DNA of 54,216 nucleotides, taken from the NCBI RefSeq assembly GCF_004327985.1, contig NZ_SJDL01000037.1:1-54216 (forward strand). Reading direction: 5' to 3'. Made by a program: the position numbers and the translations under genes. The notes below the pieces were generated by a model that made no database searches, was not told the DNA's origin, and saw only the letters and a list, made by a program, of their open reading frames with translations. Source of the DNA: Marinobacter halodurans (lineage in GTDB: Bacteria > Pseudomonadota > Gammaproteobacteria > Pseudomonadales > Oleiphilaceae). Below, piece after piece: positions 7,952-16,032 of this stretch (position 1 is the stretch's first letter; every line of letters starts with the position of its first letter).

Positions 7952-9085
7952 TCAGTCGGACCGGGCCGAGAGCCAGTCGGCACTGATCCGCCAGGTGTTC
8001 CCGGGAGCGCCGGCACCGGCAAAGACGCCGGCATGACCACCGGGTACAACGCAGAACTCCCGATCCTTCGAAGCCACGATGTCCATCACCTTATGGGCGG
8101 CCGGTATCTTCACCAGCCTGTCCGTTTCTCCGGCAAAGGCCAGGAGGGCACAATCAATACGGTCGAAGGTCGCCTTTTCGCCGCCCAGTTTGATACTGCC
8201 CCGGGCCATACGGTTGTTCAGGGCCATGTGCACGACCATGCCTTTGATGGTTTCACCGGGATAGTCGACCATGTCGTTGAACCATGTCTGCATGGTGCTG
8301 TGGACTTTCACGTAATCCCGGTCCCACAGGTTCACCGCCAGTTCCAGCGAGCTCACCAGACTGCCCACCGGATTGGTCAGCTTGAACGCCAGGGCACTCA
8401 TCCAGCCCGGGACATGGAAATAGCCCGCCGGCAAATCCAGCAGGGAAACATTCAACACGCCGGAGACAATCTGGGCCGGTCGGTAAACCGCCGACAGGAA
8501 CCCGCCGGCGACGCCCATCTGGTGCATGTCCACCGGGCTGGCCACCGTGACCATGTTGCGGATGTGGCGATCACCGGACGCCGCAGCGTACATCAGTGAC
8601 AGCAACCCGCCCATACAGTAGGCAAGGATGGACACATCGGCCTGCCCACTCTCCCGCCGGACCGCATCAACGGCAGCGGGCATCCACTCCAGCACATAGG
8701 TCTCCAGCGACAGATCGCTGTGGTCGGCCGTGACCTCGCCCCAGTCCACCAGGTAGACGTCAAAACCCCGCGCCAGCAGGTAGCGCACCAGTGAACGCTG
8801 TGGCAGCAGATCGAAAATCATGGAGGTGGCAGCCAGCGGCGGAACCAGCAGCACCGGCACCCGATAACGGTGGGCGGAGACGGACATGGGCTCGTTACCC
8901 ACCTGGATCTCATCCACCGCAAGCGCCTGATAGTGACGCACGCTCATGATGCCGTCGCGATGGATCGTGCGGTACGGGGTCTGGTTGGAAATGTTGAAGT
9001 GATCCGAAAACAGGCGCCGTTCCACCGAATGGACAGCGGCCGAGAGCAGCTTGCCGGTGAGGCTGTCTTTGCGACGCGGACGCAT
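7952..9085 (-). CDS. PhaC-like alpha/beta hydrolase
   Basis: A 377-aa alpha/beta hydrolase resembling class III poly-hydroxyalkanoate synthase PhaC. The nucleophile elbow is AYCMGG, so the nucleophile is Cys as in PHA synthases, not the Ser of ordinary lipases. VLLVPPLAATSMIFDLLPQRSLVRYLLARGFDVYLVDWG and VVPGGHAGV (late catalytic His) also follow the PhaC pattern. No phasin, PhaE or other pha gene is nearby, so synthase, depolymerase and acyltransferase roles all remain open. ATG 9085 is chosen because the upstream 29 residues do not look conserved. It lies 121 bases downstream of the aldo-keto reductase on the same strand. Confidence 0.75.
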   Translation of the reverse strand: MRPRRKDSLTGKLLSAAVHSVERRLFSDHFNISNQTPYRTIHRDGIMSVRHYQALAVDEIQVGNEPMSVSAHRYRVPVLLVPPLAATSMIFDLLPQRSLVRYLLARGFDVYLVDWGEVTADHSDLSLETYVLEWMPAAVDAVRRESGQADVSILAYCMGGLLSLMYAAASGDRHIRNMVTVASPVDMHQMGVAGGFLSAVYRPAQIVSGVLNVSLLDLPAGYFHVPGWMSALAFKLTNPVGSLVSSLELAVNLWDRDYVKVHSTMQTWFNDMVDYPGETIKGMVVHMALNNRMARGSIKLGGEKATFDRIDCALLAFAGETDRLVKIPAAHKVMDIVASKDREFCVVPGGHAGVFAGAGAPGNTWRISADWLSARSD

Positions 9086-9205
9086 CAGGAATTCCGTTGT
9101 TGTTATCTGCAATACCGTGATGGTGGGCCAACTGCGCCGGGCGTGCAATGGCGCCCGGTGCAACGGTCCCACGCCGTTCCGGTCAATCCAGGAAGGAGCC
9201 GTGGG

Positions 9206-10243
9206 TTACGGACAGGGGTAGGTGAATTCGGCGTGCAGGTCTTCGATCGCCTGCAACACGTCTGCCGACAGGGTCACCTCCGCCGACGCCACGTTTTCCT
9301 TCAACTGCGTCATTGTGGTCGCCCCGATGATGTTGCTGGTGACGAAGCTGCGGCTGTTCACATAGGCCAGCGCCAGTTGCGTCAGGCTCAGACCGTGCTG
9401 TGCCGCCAGGTCCGCATAGGCCTGGGTGGTCACATCGGCACGCGGGCCGCTGTATCGCTGGAAGCGTTCGAACAGGGTCAGACGCGCCCCTTCCGGCTTT
9501 TTGCCGCCCAGGTACTTGCCGGACAGGACCCCGAAAGCCAGCGGCGAGTACGCCAGCAGGCCGACGCCCTCCCGGTGGGCAATTTCCGCACCGCCCACCT
9601 CGAACGAGCGGTTAAGCAGGTTGTACGGATTCTGGATACTGACCGGTCGCGGCCAGCCGTTCTGCTCGGCCAGCTGCAGGTAGCGCATCGTGCCCCAGGG
9701 CGTTTCGTTGGACAGGCCGACATGACGGACCTTGCCTTCCTGCACCAGTTCGGCCAGGGCTTCCAGGGTGTCCCCGATCGGCGTTGCCTGCTCATCGGCG
9801 TTGTGCTGATAGCCCAGCTTGCCGAAAAAGTTGGTGTTCCGGTCCGGCCAGTGCACCTGGTAGAGGTCGATGTAGTCGGTCTTGAGGCGCTGCAGGCTGG
9901 CATCCACCGCCGCCCGGATGTGCGGCCGCGTCAGGCGGGGCCCGTCGCGCAGGTAATCCAGGCCATTGCCCGGCCCAGCCACCTTGGAGGCGATGATCAG
10001 GTCATCGCGGCGGCCACGCCGCTCCAGCCAGTTGCCCAGGCAAATTTCGGTGGCCCCCTGGGTTTCCTTGCGCGGCGGCACCGGGTACATCTCGGCGGCG
10101 TCGATAAAGTTGATGCCGTTGCTGGTGGCGTAGTCCAGCTGCTCGAAGGCCTCGGCCTCGGTGTTCTGCTGGCCCCAGGTCATGGTTCCCAGGCAGATCA
10201 GGCTGACTTCCAGGTCGGTAGGTCCCAACGTTCGCTTCTGCAT
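9206..10243 (-). CDS. tas: Tas-like NADP(H)-dependent aldo-keto reductase
   Basis: A 345-aa aldo-keto reductase with the (beta/alpha)8 barrel signatures: LGTMTWG at the N terminus, DAAEMYPVPPR with the catalytic Asp and Tyr, the SKVAGPG lysine strand, and QVHWPDRNTNFFG with the catalytic His. NPYNLLNRSFE and SNIIGATTMTQLKEN are typical of E. coli Tas. The physiological substrate of Tas is uncertain. Divergent from the glycosyltransferase gene; the intervening 212 bases hold the Pho box, whose orientation serves the glycosyltransferase. Confidence 0.85.
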   Translation of the reverse strand: MQKRTLGPTDLEVSLICLGTMTWGQQNTEAEAFEQLDYATSNGINFIDAAEMYPVPPRKETQGATEICLGNWLERRGRRDDLIIASKVAGPGNGLDYLRDGPRLTRPHIRAAVDASLQRLKTDYIDLYQVHWPDRNTNFFGKLGYQHNADEQATPIGDTLEALAELVQEGKVRHVGLSNETPWGTMRYLQLAEQNGWPRPVSIQNPYNLLNRSFEVGGAEIAHREGVGLLAYSPLAFGVLSGKYLGGKKPEGARLTLFERFQRYSGPRADVTTQAYADLAAQHGLSLTQLALAYVNSRSFVTSNIIGATTMTQLKENVASAEVTLSADVLQAIEDLHAEFTYPCP

Positions 10244-10279
10244 ATCTACATCTCCAAAGCCGGTGCATTGTTCAACGGA

Positions 10280-10324
10280 ATGTCACGGGGCTGTCGTCTA
10301 ACTGTCATCTGGCGTTTCCATAGT
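10280..10324 (+). promoter_or_regulatory. Pho-box array and -10 upstream of the GT4-PAP2 operon
   Basis: Heptamers with an 11-base period read ATGTCAC (10280-10286), CTGTCGT (10291-10297), CTGTCAT (10302-10308) and a weaker CGTTTCC (10313-10319). The central pair CTGTCGT-CTAA-CTGTCAT is one base from a textbook Pho box. A -10-like CATAGT (10319-10324) begins 10 bases after the central box, the spacing used when PhoB replaces a -35 element. Confidence 0.8.
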
Positions 10325-10455
10325 GACATGAGCGGCAACGGCAGGCCCGCCAAGGCCTCAGCCCAGATGTTCACCCGGACCCGCTGGCTGGAAAGCGTAC
10401 TGACTATACCCCAAACCTTCCAGCCGGCCCGAGTTGCAGTCATGACGGAGCGCAC

Positions 10456-11643
10456 TTGATCGAGCGTCAGCGGCACATCGCCATCGTCACCGAAACCTTT
10501 CCGCCGGAAATCAACGGCGTGGCCCACACCCTCGGCAAGCTTTGCGAGGGACTGCGCCAGCGCGGGCACCGCGTGTCGGTCATCCGCCCGCGCCAGAAGG
10601 GCGAGCCGGCATCAGCGCCCGCCTCCGGCGTCGACCGGACCCTCGCACTCCCGGGCCTGCCGCTGCCGGGCTACCCGGAGTTGCAGTTCGGCCTGACCCG
10701 CGCCGGCCGTCTGGTCCGCCATTGGCAGCAGAGTCGCCCCGACGTCATCTACGTTGCCACCGAAGGCCCGCTTGGCCTGGCGGCACTGAGCGCGGCCCGC
10801 CGCCTGCAGGTTCCGGTCTGCTCGGGTTTCCACACCAATTTCCACCAGTACAGCCGGCATTACCGGGTCGGCTGGCTGAAAAAGGCGATCGAAAGTTACC
10901 TGCGGTGGTTCCACAACCGTACCGAGCTCACCCTGGCCCCCACCCGCTGCATGCAATCGCGGCTTTACGGCATGGGCATCCATCCGGTGGCGGTCTGGAG
11001 CCGCGGCGTGGACTGCGAGCGTTTCACGCCGGCCCGCCGTGACCGGGCCCTCAGGAAGAGCTGGGGCCTGGGCGATCGCGATCTGGGGGTCATCTATGTG
11101 GGCCGCCTCGCTGCGGAGAAGAATCTGTCGCTGGTGATTTCGACCTTCGAGCGCCTGCGCAACATCCATCCACGCGCCCGGCTGATCCTGGTGGGCGACG
11201 GCCCCCTGCACCGCCGCCTGGAGGAACGCCACCCGGACTACCTGTTCTGCCTCACGCAGCGCGGCGAAGCCCTGGCCAGGCACTACGCCTCGGCGGACCT
11301 GTTCCTGTTTCCCAGCAGGACCGAAACCTTCGGCAACGTGGTGACCGAGGCCATGGCCAGCGGCCTGGCCCTGGTGGCCTTCGACGATGCCGCCGCCAGC
11401 GAGCATCTGCGCCATGAAGAAAACGGGATGAAGGTGCCCCTCGACGACCCGGCGGCCTTCACCGAAGCGGCCCTGCGCCTGGCGGATCAGCCATCGCTGG
11501 TGAGCCGGCTGCGCAGCCAGGCCCGGCTGGACGCCCTGGATATCCACTGGCCCGGACTGGTCGAACAGTTCGAAAACATCGTCTTCAATCTCCGCTATCG
11601 GGAGAAAAGCCATGCCGGCAAGCAAAGCGTCTCGCTTCTTTGA
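10456..11643 (+). CDS. GT4 glycosyltransferase, probably glycolipid-forming
   Basis: A 395-aa GT-B fold glycosyltransferase of family 4. The N-terminal acceptor half starts IAIVTETFPPEINGVAHTL, as in SqdX, MgtA and PimB-type lipid glycosyltransferases. The donor half has VYVGRLAAEKNL (as IYVGRLAAEKNL), LVGDGPL and the ETFGNVVTEAMASG motif. Translation probably starts at TTG 10456, with GGAG five bases ahead; no in-frame ATG lies nearby. Its last 32 bases overlap the PAP2 gene. With the upstream Pho box this suggests a phosphorus-free glycosyl-diacylglycerol made in phosphate starvation. Sugar and lipid acceptor are inferred, not shown. Confidence 0.8.
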   Translation: MIERQRHIAIVTETFPPEINGVAHTLGKLCEGLRQRGHRVSVIRPRQKGEPASAPASGVDRTLALPGLPLPGYPELQFGLTRAGRLVRHWQQSRPDVIYVATEGPLGLAALSAARRLQVPVCSGFHTNFHQYSRHYRVGWLKKAIESYLRWFHNRTELTLAPTRCMQSRLYGMGIHPVAVWSRGVDCERFTPARRDRALRKSWGLGDRDLGVIYVGRLAAEKNLSLVISTFERLRNIHPRARLILVGDGPLHRRLEERHPDYLFCLTQRGEALARHYASADLFLFPSRTETFGNVVTEAMASGLALVAFDDAAASEHLRHEENGMKVPLDDPAAFTEAALRLADQPSLVSRLRSQARLDALDIHWPGLVEQFENIVFNLRYREKSHAGKQSVSLL

Positions 11644-12172
11644 ACGGGTCGACCAGCGGGAATTCCTGCTGTGTCAGAGCATCAACGGTTGTTTGCGCTA
11701 CCGTTTCGTCCTGCCCTACTTCCGGGTGGCAAGCCGACTGGGCGATGGCTGGTTCTGGTACGCCCTGATCCTCGCCCTGCCGCTGCTGCACCCTGAAGCC
11801 GGCCTGGCCGTCGCCCTGCTGATGGCCACCACCGGGGGCGTCTGCACGCTGACCTACAAGGGGCTGAAGAAGACATTGATTCGCGAGCGCCCTTTCATCT
11901 CCTTCCCCGCGATTCACTGCGGCACACCGCCACTGGACCGCTACAGCTTTCCGTCCGGCCACACGCTGCACGCGGTCTGCTTCAATACACTGCTGGCCAT
12001 GACGCTGCCGGACCTGGCCCTGCTGATCCTGCCGTTTACCCTGAGCGTCGCGGCCTCCCGTGTGGTGCTGGGCCTGCACTACCCCAGCGATGTGCTGGCC
12101 GGAGCGGTGATCGGCGGCGGCATGGGGACCATCGCGTCCTACGCGCTGCCGACGTTCATGCCGATGGCGTAA
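11612..12172 (+). CDS. PAP2-family membrane phosphatase
   Basis: A 186-aa integral-membrane acid phosphatase with the three PAP2 motifs: KKTLIRERP (KxxxxxxRP), PSGH (in SFPSGHTL) and SRVVLGLHYPSD (SRxxxxxHxxxD). Several hydrophobic segments surround them. Members dephosphorylate phosphatidate, phosphatidylglycerol phosphate or undecaprenyl diphosphate. Start ATG 11612 has GGGAGA upstream and lies inside the end of the glycosyltransferase gene, so the two are co-translated. The pairing suggests release of diacylglycerol for glycosylation, but an undecaprenyl-phosphate role is possible. Confidence 0.85.
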   Translation: MPASKASRFFERVDQREFLLCQSINGCLRYRFVLPYFRVASRLGDGWFWYALILALPLLHPEAGLAVALLMATTGGVCTLTYKGLKKTLIRERPFISFPAIHCGTPPLDRYSFPSGHTLHAVCFNTLLAMTLPDLALLILPFTLSVAASRVVLGLHYPSDVLAGAVIGGGMGTIASYALPTFMPMA

Positions 12173-12192
12173 TCACGCCGGCAGCGATCGCC

Positions 12193-13254
12193 CTACTCGA
12201 ATAGCCGCAACTGGCGCGTTGGCGCGCTGTCGTCGCGAAAGCGCACCCCCAGCCCAAGCAGCCTGACCGGCCGGTCCGCCTGCTTGTAGAGTTCCTCCAG
12301 CAGCGGCTGGAAATCGTCCGCCACCGGCGCCTCCACCCTATCCCGCACGCGCTCCAGGGTATGGGTAGAGAAGTCGCTGTAACGCAGCTTGACGAAAAGT
12401 TTATGGATAGGCCGGTCGGATTTGCGACTCAGGCGGCGCTCCAGGTCCTGCACCAGCGATGCCATCACCCGGTAGCAGGCGTCCCGGTTCGGCAGGTCCT
12501 GGGAAAACGTCCGTTCCACGGAAACCGACTTGGCGATGCGGGTCACCGTGACCGGGCGGTTATCCTCGCCCCGCGCCATATGATAGAGCCGGGCCCCGTG
12601 CCGCCCGAAGCGCTCCACCAGATCTTCCCGGCTGAACTGCTGTAATTGGCCGCAGGTGGCTGCGCCCATGTCGTGCAACTTGCCGGCGGTGACCTTACCC
12701 ACACCGAACAGCTTTTCCACCGGCAGGTTGACCACAAAGGCGTCCACGTCCTCCGGCCGGATCACGAACAGCCCGTCCGGCTTTTCCCAGTCGCTGGCAA
12801 TCTTGGCCAGGAACTTGTTGGGTGCCACGCCGGCCGAGACGGTGATGCCCACCTCGTCCCGGACCCGCTCACGCAGGTAACGGGCCATCAGGGTTGCGCT
12901 GCCCTTGTGATCCTCGACGTCGCTCACATCCAGGAAAGCCTCGTCCAGCGACAGCGGTTCGATGATATCGGTCAGTTCCCGGAATATCGTCATCACCTGC
13001 TGCGAGACGGCCCGGTAACGTGCCATGTCCACGGGCACCGTCACCAGGTCCGGGCAGCGCCGGCGGGCCTCGGCGCCGGGCATGGCCGAGCGTACGCCAT
13101 ATTCCCGGGCCAGGTAATTGCAGGTGGACACCACACCCCGCGGCCCACCGCCCCCCACCGCCAGCGGCACCGTGCGCAGGGACGGGTCGTCCCGCATTTC
13201 CACCGCCGCGTAGAAGCAGTCGCAGTCCAGATGAATGATCTTGCGTTGGGCCAT
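12193..13254 (-). CDS. dinB: DNA polymerase IV
   Basis: Y-family translesion polymerase of 353 aa. Catalytic carboxylates are in [12 protein letters not shown] (motif I) and [10 protein letters not shown] (motif III). Helix-hairpin-helix residues ([15 protein letters not shown]) and a little-finger domain follow. The protein lacks the usual C-terminal beta-clamp peptide in obvious QLxLF form except the very end (TRQLRLFE), which fits that motif. ATG 13254 starts the conserved [13 protein letters not shown] consensus LexA box 32 bases upstream indicates SOS control. Confidence 0.95.
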   Translation of the reverse strand: MAQRKIIHLDCDCFYAAVEMRDDPSLRTVPLAVGGGGPRGVVSTCNYLAREYGVRSAMPGAEARRRCPDLVTVPVDMARYRAVSQQVMTIFRELTDIIEPLSLDEAFLDVSDVEDHKGSATLMARYLRERVRDEVGITVSAGVAPNKFLAKIASDWEKPDGLFVIRPEDVDAFVVNLPVEKLFGVGKVTAGKLHDMGAATCGQLQQFSREDLVERFGRHGARLYHMARGEDNRPVTVTRIAKSVSVERTFSQDLPNRDACYRVMASLVQDLERRLSRKSDRPIHKLFVKLRYSDFSTHTLERVRDRVEAPVADDFQPLLEELYKQADRPVRLLGLGVRFRDDSAPTRQLRLFE

Positions 13255-13285
13255 ATCTCCGGGATTCACCTGCCAGATCGGATGG

Positions 13286-13301
13286 CTGTATATTTATACA
13301 G
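13286..13301 (-). promoter_or_regulatory. LexA (SOS) box of dinB
   Basis: CTGTATATTTATACAG fits the gammaproteobacterial LexA consensus CTGT-N8-ACAG with the preferred AT-rich centre. It is palindromic except at one central pair. It lies 32 bases before the dinB start codon and 61 bases before the divergent DUF1244 gene, so it could influence both. Confidence 0.93.
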
Positions 13302-13361
13302 ACTTGTATCTTACCGCTGTATGCCGAGAATGTCAGGATTCATCAACGAGAGGTGTCTGCA

Positions 13362-13646
13362 ATGACGGACCGGACCCAGAACCAAACCGAAATCGAAGCG
13401 GCGGTGTTTCGCCGGCTGGTCGAGCATCTGCGCACCCACACCGATGTCCAGAATATCGACCTGATGAACCTCGCCGGATTCTGCCGCAACTGTCTGTCCA
13501 AGTGGTACCGGGCCGAGGCCGAAGCCCGCGGCGAGACCCTGTCCGACCCGCAGGCCCGGGAACTCATCTACGGCATGCCCTACGATGAGTGGAAGGCCCG
13601 CTACCAGACCGGTAGCAAGCAATCCGTCGACAAGTCGGACCAATGA
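13362..13646 (+). CDS. DUF1244 family protein
   Basis: A 94-aa cytoplasmic protein of unknown function matching the DUF1244 pattern: IDLMNLAGFCRNCLSKWYRAEAEARG followed by YGMPYDEWKARYQ. The paired Cys (FCRNC) and the conserved Trp/Tyr residues are notable, and could bind metal, but nothing proves it. ATG 13362 has GAGAGG eight bases upstream; a GTG three codons earlier is less likely. It overlaps the HopJ-family gene by four bases (ATGA), starting a coupled run that leads into minC. Confidence 0.85.
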   Translation: MTDRTQNQTEIEAAVFRRLVEHLRTHTDVQNIDLMNLAGFCRNCLSKWYRAEAEARGETLSDPQARELIYGMPYDEWKARYQTGSKQSVDKSDQ

Positions 13647-14059
13647 TGAACTTCCAGAGCGCCCTGCGTATTCACCTGGCCGCGCTCCAGGCCGGTCGTT
13701 CCGATTTCGAGGACACACTGGCCCTGATCGATCGTTTTTTCGAGTTCACCCCCACGGCGTTCCGCAACGGCCCGCTGGAAAACGAACGCGAAGAGAACGG
13801 CGGCTCCTGCCGCATCTTTGCCCTGGGCCAGCTGGCTGGCCTGCCGGAGCAACAGACCCTCGCCTGCTTCGGGCGCCATTACCGCACCGTAATGGATGAT
13901 CCGTCCGGAACCAGCCACGCTAACATCAGGCAGTTTATAAGCACCGGCTGGTCGGGCATCGAGTTTGGCGGGCGGGCGCTGGTATTCCGGTCGTCGCCGC
14001 TCGATGCACCGGACCCTGAATCCACCCAACACAAGACCAACAACGGAGTAGAACGCTGA
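13643..14059 (+). CDS. HopJ family protein
   Basis: A 138-aa protein of the HopJ family. The family was named from a Pseudomonas syringae type III effector but is widespread in free-living gammaproteobacteria, where its role is unknown. Visible blocks are IDRFFEFTPTAFRNG, ENGGSCRIFALGQLAGL and TLACFGRHYR, followed by SHANIRQFISTGWSGIEF. There is no secretion locus here and no reason to call it an effector. It overlaps DUF1244 by four bases (start ATG 13643 or the next codon) and overlaps minC by one base. Confidence 0.8.
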   Translation: MMNFQSALRIHLAALQAGRSDFEDTLALIDRFFEFTPTAFRNGPLENEREENGGSCRIFALGQLAGLPEQQTLACFGRHYRTVMDDPSGTSHANIRQFISTGWSGIEFGGRALVFRSSPLDAPDPESTQHKTNNGVER

Positions 14060-14823
14060 TGCCGGAAGCGGACGCCACCCAAACCAGTCAGTGCTTCCAG
14101 CTCAAGGGCGCGAACGTCTCGCTGACCGCCCTGGAACTGCATTTCTTTGAGGAAGACGCCTTCGAGGAGACCCTGCGCGACAAGATCCGCCAGGCGCCCG
14201 GCTTCTTCCGGGATATCCCGCTGGTGGTGAGCCTGGAGAAATACGAAGGCCCGACGGCGGAACTGGATTTCTTCAAGCTGATTGGTATCTGCCGCCGCCA
14301 CAATATCCATGTGGTTGCCGTCCGCGGGGGCGACGAGGACCAGCGTCGATTGGCCCGAAATGCCGCATTGGCCCTGCTGCCGGCCACGGCCCAGCGCGAA
14401 CCCCGAGCGCCGGAACCGGCCGAAGAAGCGGTCGAAGAGGCGGCGCCGACCACGCCCGATCCGGCGCCAACCGCGGCCGGCCCCGCCCCGGCGGCGGCAC
14501 GGCTGATTACCCAGCCGGTACGCTCCGGCCAGCAGGTCTATGCCCCCGAAGGCGACCTGATCATCCTGGCGCCGGTGCAGGCCGGGGCCGAGGTGCTGGC
14601 CGCCGGCAACATCCACGTCTACGGTCCGTTGCGCGGTCGCGCCCTGGCCGGTGTGCACGGCCTCTCAGAAGCGCGGGTTTTCTGCCAATCGCTCGAAGCA
14701 GAGCTTGTCTCCATTGCCGGACACTATAAAATCTCGGAAGATCTGCAGGAGCAGGGCTGGAAGCAGGCTGTACAGCTCCAGCTCAAGGATGATCTGCTGG
14801 TGGTCACCCCACTCGACAAATAA
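14059..14823 (+). CDS. minC: Septum site-determining protein MinC
   Basis: Inhibitor of FtsZ ring assembly (254 aa). The N-terminal FtsZ-inhibiting domain spans about 1-108 (FQLKGANVSLTALEL). A linker of about 40 residues rich in Ala, Pro and Glu is unusually long. The C-terminal right-handed beta-helix, which binds MinD and dimerises, has the motifs VRSGQQVYAPEGDLIIL, GAEVLAAGNIHVYGPLRGRALAG and the RVFCQSLEAELVSIAG turns. ATG 14059 overlaps the HopJ stop codon by one base, so minC expression may be tied to the two small genes upstream. Confidence 0.96.
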   Translation: MPEADATQTSQCFQLKGANVSLTALELHFFEEDAFEETLRDKIRQAPGFFRDIPLVVSLEKYEGPTAELDFFKLIGICRRHNIHVVAVRGGDEDQRRLARNAALALLPATAQREPRAPEPAEEAVEEAAPTTPDPAPTAAGPAPAAARLITQPVRSGQQVYAPEGDLIILAPVQAGAEVLAAGNIHVYGPLRGRALAGVHGLSEARVFCQSLEAELVSIAGHYKISEDLQEQGWKQAVQLQLKDDLLVVTPLDK

Positions 14824-14918
14824 GGCGAACCTTTGAAAAGGTTCCGGAAACAGGGAATCGCCCCACGGGGCCATTGGATTTACAGAACGCTTCACTTTCA
14901 GCTAACAGGACTGCAACC

Positions 14919-15728
14919 TTGGCTAAGATAATCGTCGTTACCTCAGGTAAAGGTGGCGTGGGCAAGACCACAACCAGCGCCTCGATCAGCACCGGCCTGG
15001 CGCGTCGCGGCTTCAAGACCGTAGTCATCGACTTCGATGTGGGCCTGCGCAACCTTGATCTCATCATGAACTGCGAACGCCGTGTGGTGTACGACTTCGT
15101 CAACGTCATCCAGGGCGAAGCGTCCCTCAACCAGGCGCTCATCAAGGACAAGCGGGTCGAGACCCTCTACATCCTGCCGGCTTCCCAGACACGCGAAAAG
15201 GAAGCGCTGACCCAGGAAGGCGTCGAGAGGGTTCTGAACGAGCTGGCCGAAACCTTCGACTACATCGTCTGCGACTCCCCGGCCGGGATCGAGCACGGCG
15301 CGCAGATGGCGCTCTACTACGCCGACGAAGCCATCGTCGTCACCAACCCGGAAGTCTCCTCGGTACGCGACTCCGACCGTATCCTGGGCATCCTGCAGAG
15401 CAAATCCCGTCGCTCGGAGATGGGGCTGGATCCGGTCAAGGAGCATCTGCTGCTGACCCGTTACAACCCGGATCGCGTCGATCGGGGCGAGATGCTGTCG
15501 GTCGGCGACGTCGAGGAAATTCTGGCCATCCCCCTGCTGGGTGTGATTCCGGAGTCCCAGATTGTCCTCAACGCGTCGAACCAGGGGATGCCGGTTATCC
15601 TGGAAAACGACAGCGATGCCGGCCAGGCCTATGAAGACGCAGTCGGCCGGCTGCTGGGTGAAGAACGCGAGCACCGCTTCCTGACTGCGGCCAAAAAGGG
15701 ATTTTTCTCACGCATGTTCAAGGGGTGA
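14919..15728 (+). CDS. minD: Septum site-determining ATPase MinD
   Basis: Deviant Walker A ATPase of 269 aa (IVVTSGKGGVGKTT) that recruits MinC to the membrane and oscillates with MinE. The switch II Asp is in VCDSPAGIE, and the C terminus carries the amphipathic membrane helix (FFSRMFKG). The family begins M-AKIIVVTSGKGG, so I place the start at TTG 14919 (AGGA nine bases before) although the frame is open to 14874. The non-ATG start may lower MinD output relative to MinC and MinE. Confidence 0.95.
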   Translation: MAKIIVVTSGKGGVGKTTTSASISTGLARRGFKTVVIDFDVGLRNLDLIMNCERRVVYDFVNVIQGEASLNQALIKDKRVETLYILPASQTREKEALTQEGVERVLNELAETFDYIVCDSPAGIEHGAQMALYYADEAIVVTNPEVSSVRDSDRILGILQSKSRRSEMGLDPVKEHLLLTRYNPDRVDRGEMLSVGDVEEILAIPLLGVIPESQIVLNASNQGMPVILENDSDAGQAYEDAVGRLLGEEREHRFLTAAKKGFFSRMFKG

Positions 15729-15734
15729 GGCCGA

Positions 15735-15992
15735 ATGAGTTTTTTCGACTACTTCAAGAGTAAGAAGAAGAGCACAGCAAGCGTCGCCAAGGAGCGACTG
15801 CAGATCATCGTCGCCCACGAGCGCGGCATGCGGGATCAGCCGGACTACCTGCCGCAGTTGCAGCAGGAGCTGATCGCCGTGATTCGCAAATACGTGCAGA
15901 TCGATGACGACATGGTCCAGGTCGAGCTGGATCGCAATGAAGACTGCTCGGTCCTGGAACTGAACGTTACCCTGCCCGAGCATCAGCCGTGA
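15735..15992 (+). CDS. minE: Cell division topological specificity factor MinE
   Basis: An 85-aa MinE with the N-terminal membrane-targeting/MinD-binding part ([29 protein letters not shown]) and the C-terminal dimerisation domain. It stimulates MinD ATPase and gives the division site its topological specificity. It starts 6 bases after minD and is the last gene of the min operon. A strong hairpin follows within 10 bases of the stop codon. Confidence 0.97.
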   Translation: MSFFDYFKSKKKSTASVAKERLQIIVAHERGMRDQPDYLPQLQQELIAVIRKYVQIDDDMVQVELDRNEDCSVLELNVTLPEHQP

Positions 15993-15999
15993 ACCGTCC

Positions 16000-16025
16000 G
16001 GACCGGCGCATTCCCGCGCCGGTCC
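16000..16025. terminator. Strong hairpin between convergent minE and DUF2804 gene
   Basis: A perfect 10-bp GC-rich stem (16000-16009 with 16016-16025, GGACCGGCGC/GCGCCGGTCC) with a six-base loop. There is no T-run on either strand, so it would act as a rho-assisted or 3'-end-stabilising structure instead of a classic intrinsic terminator. Confidence 0.55.
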
Positions 16026-16032
16026 AACCTGC

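Noticed and set aside
13643-14059. HopJ-family gene as a type III effector
   Set aside because: The family is common in non-pathogens, no secretion genes are near and it is coupled to minC.
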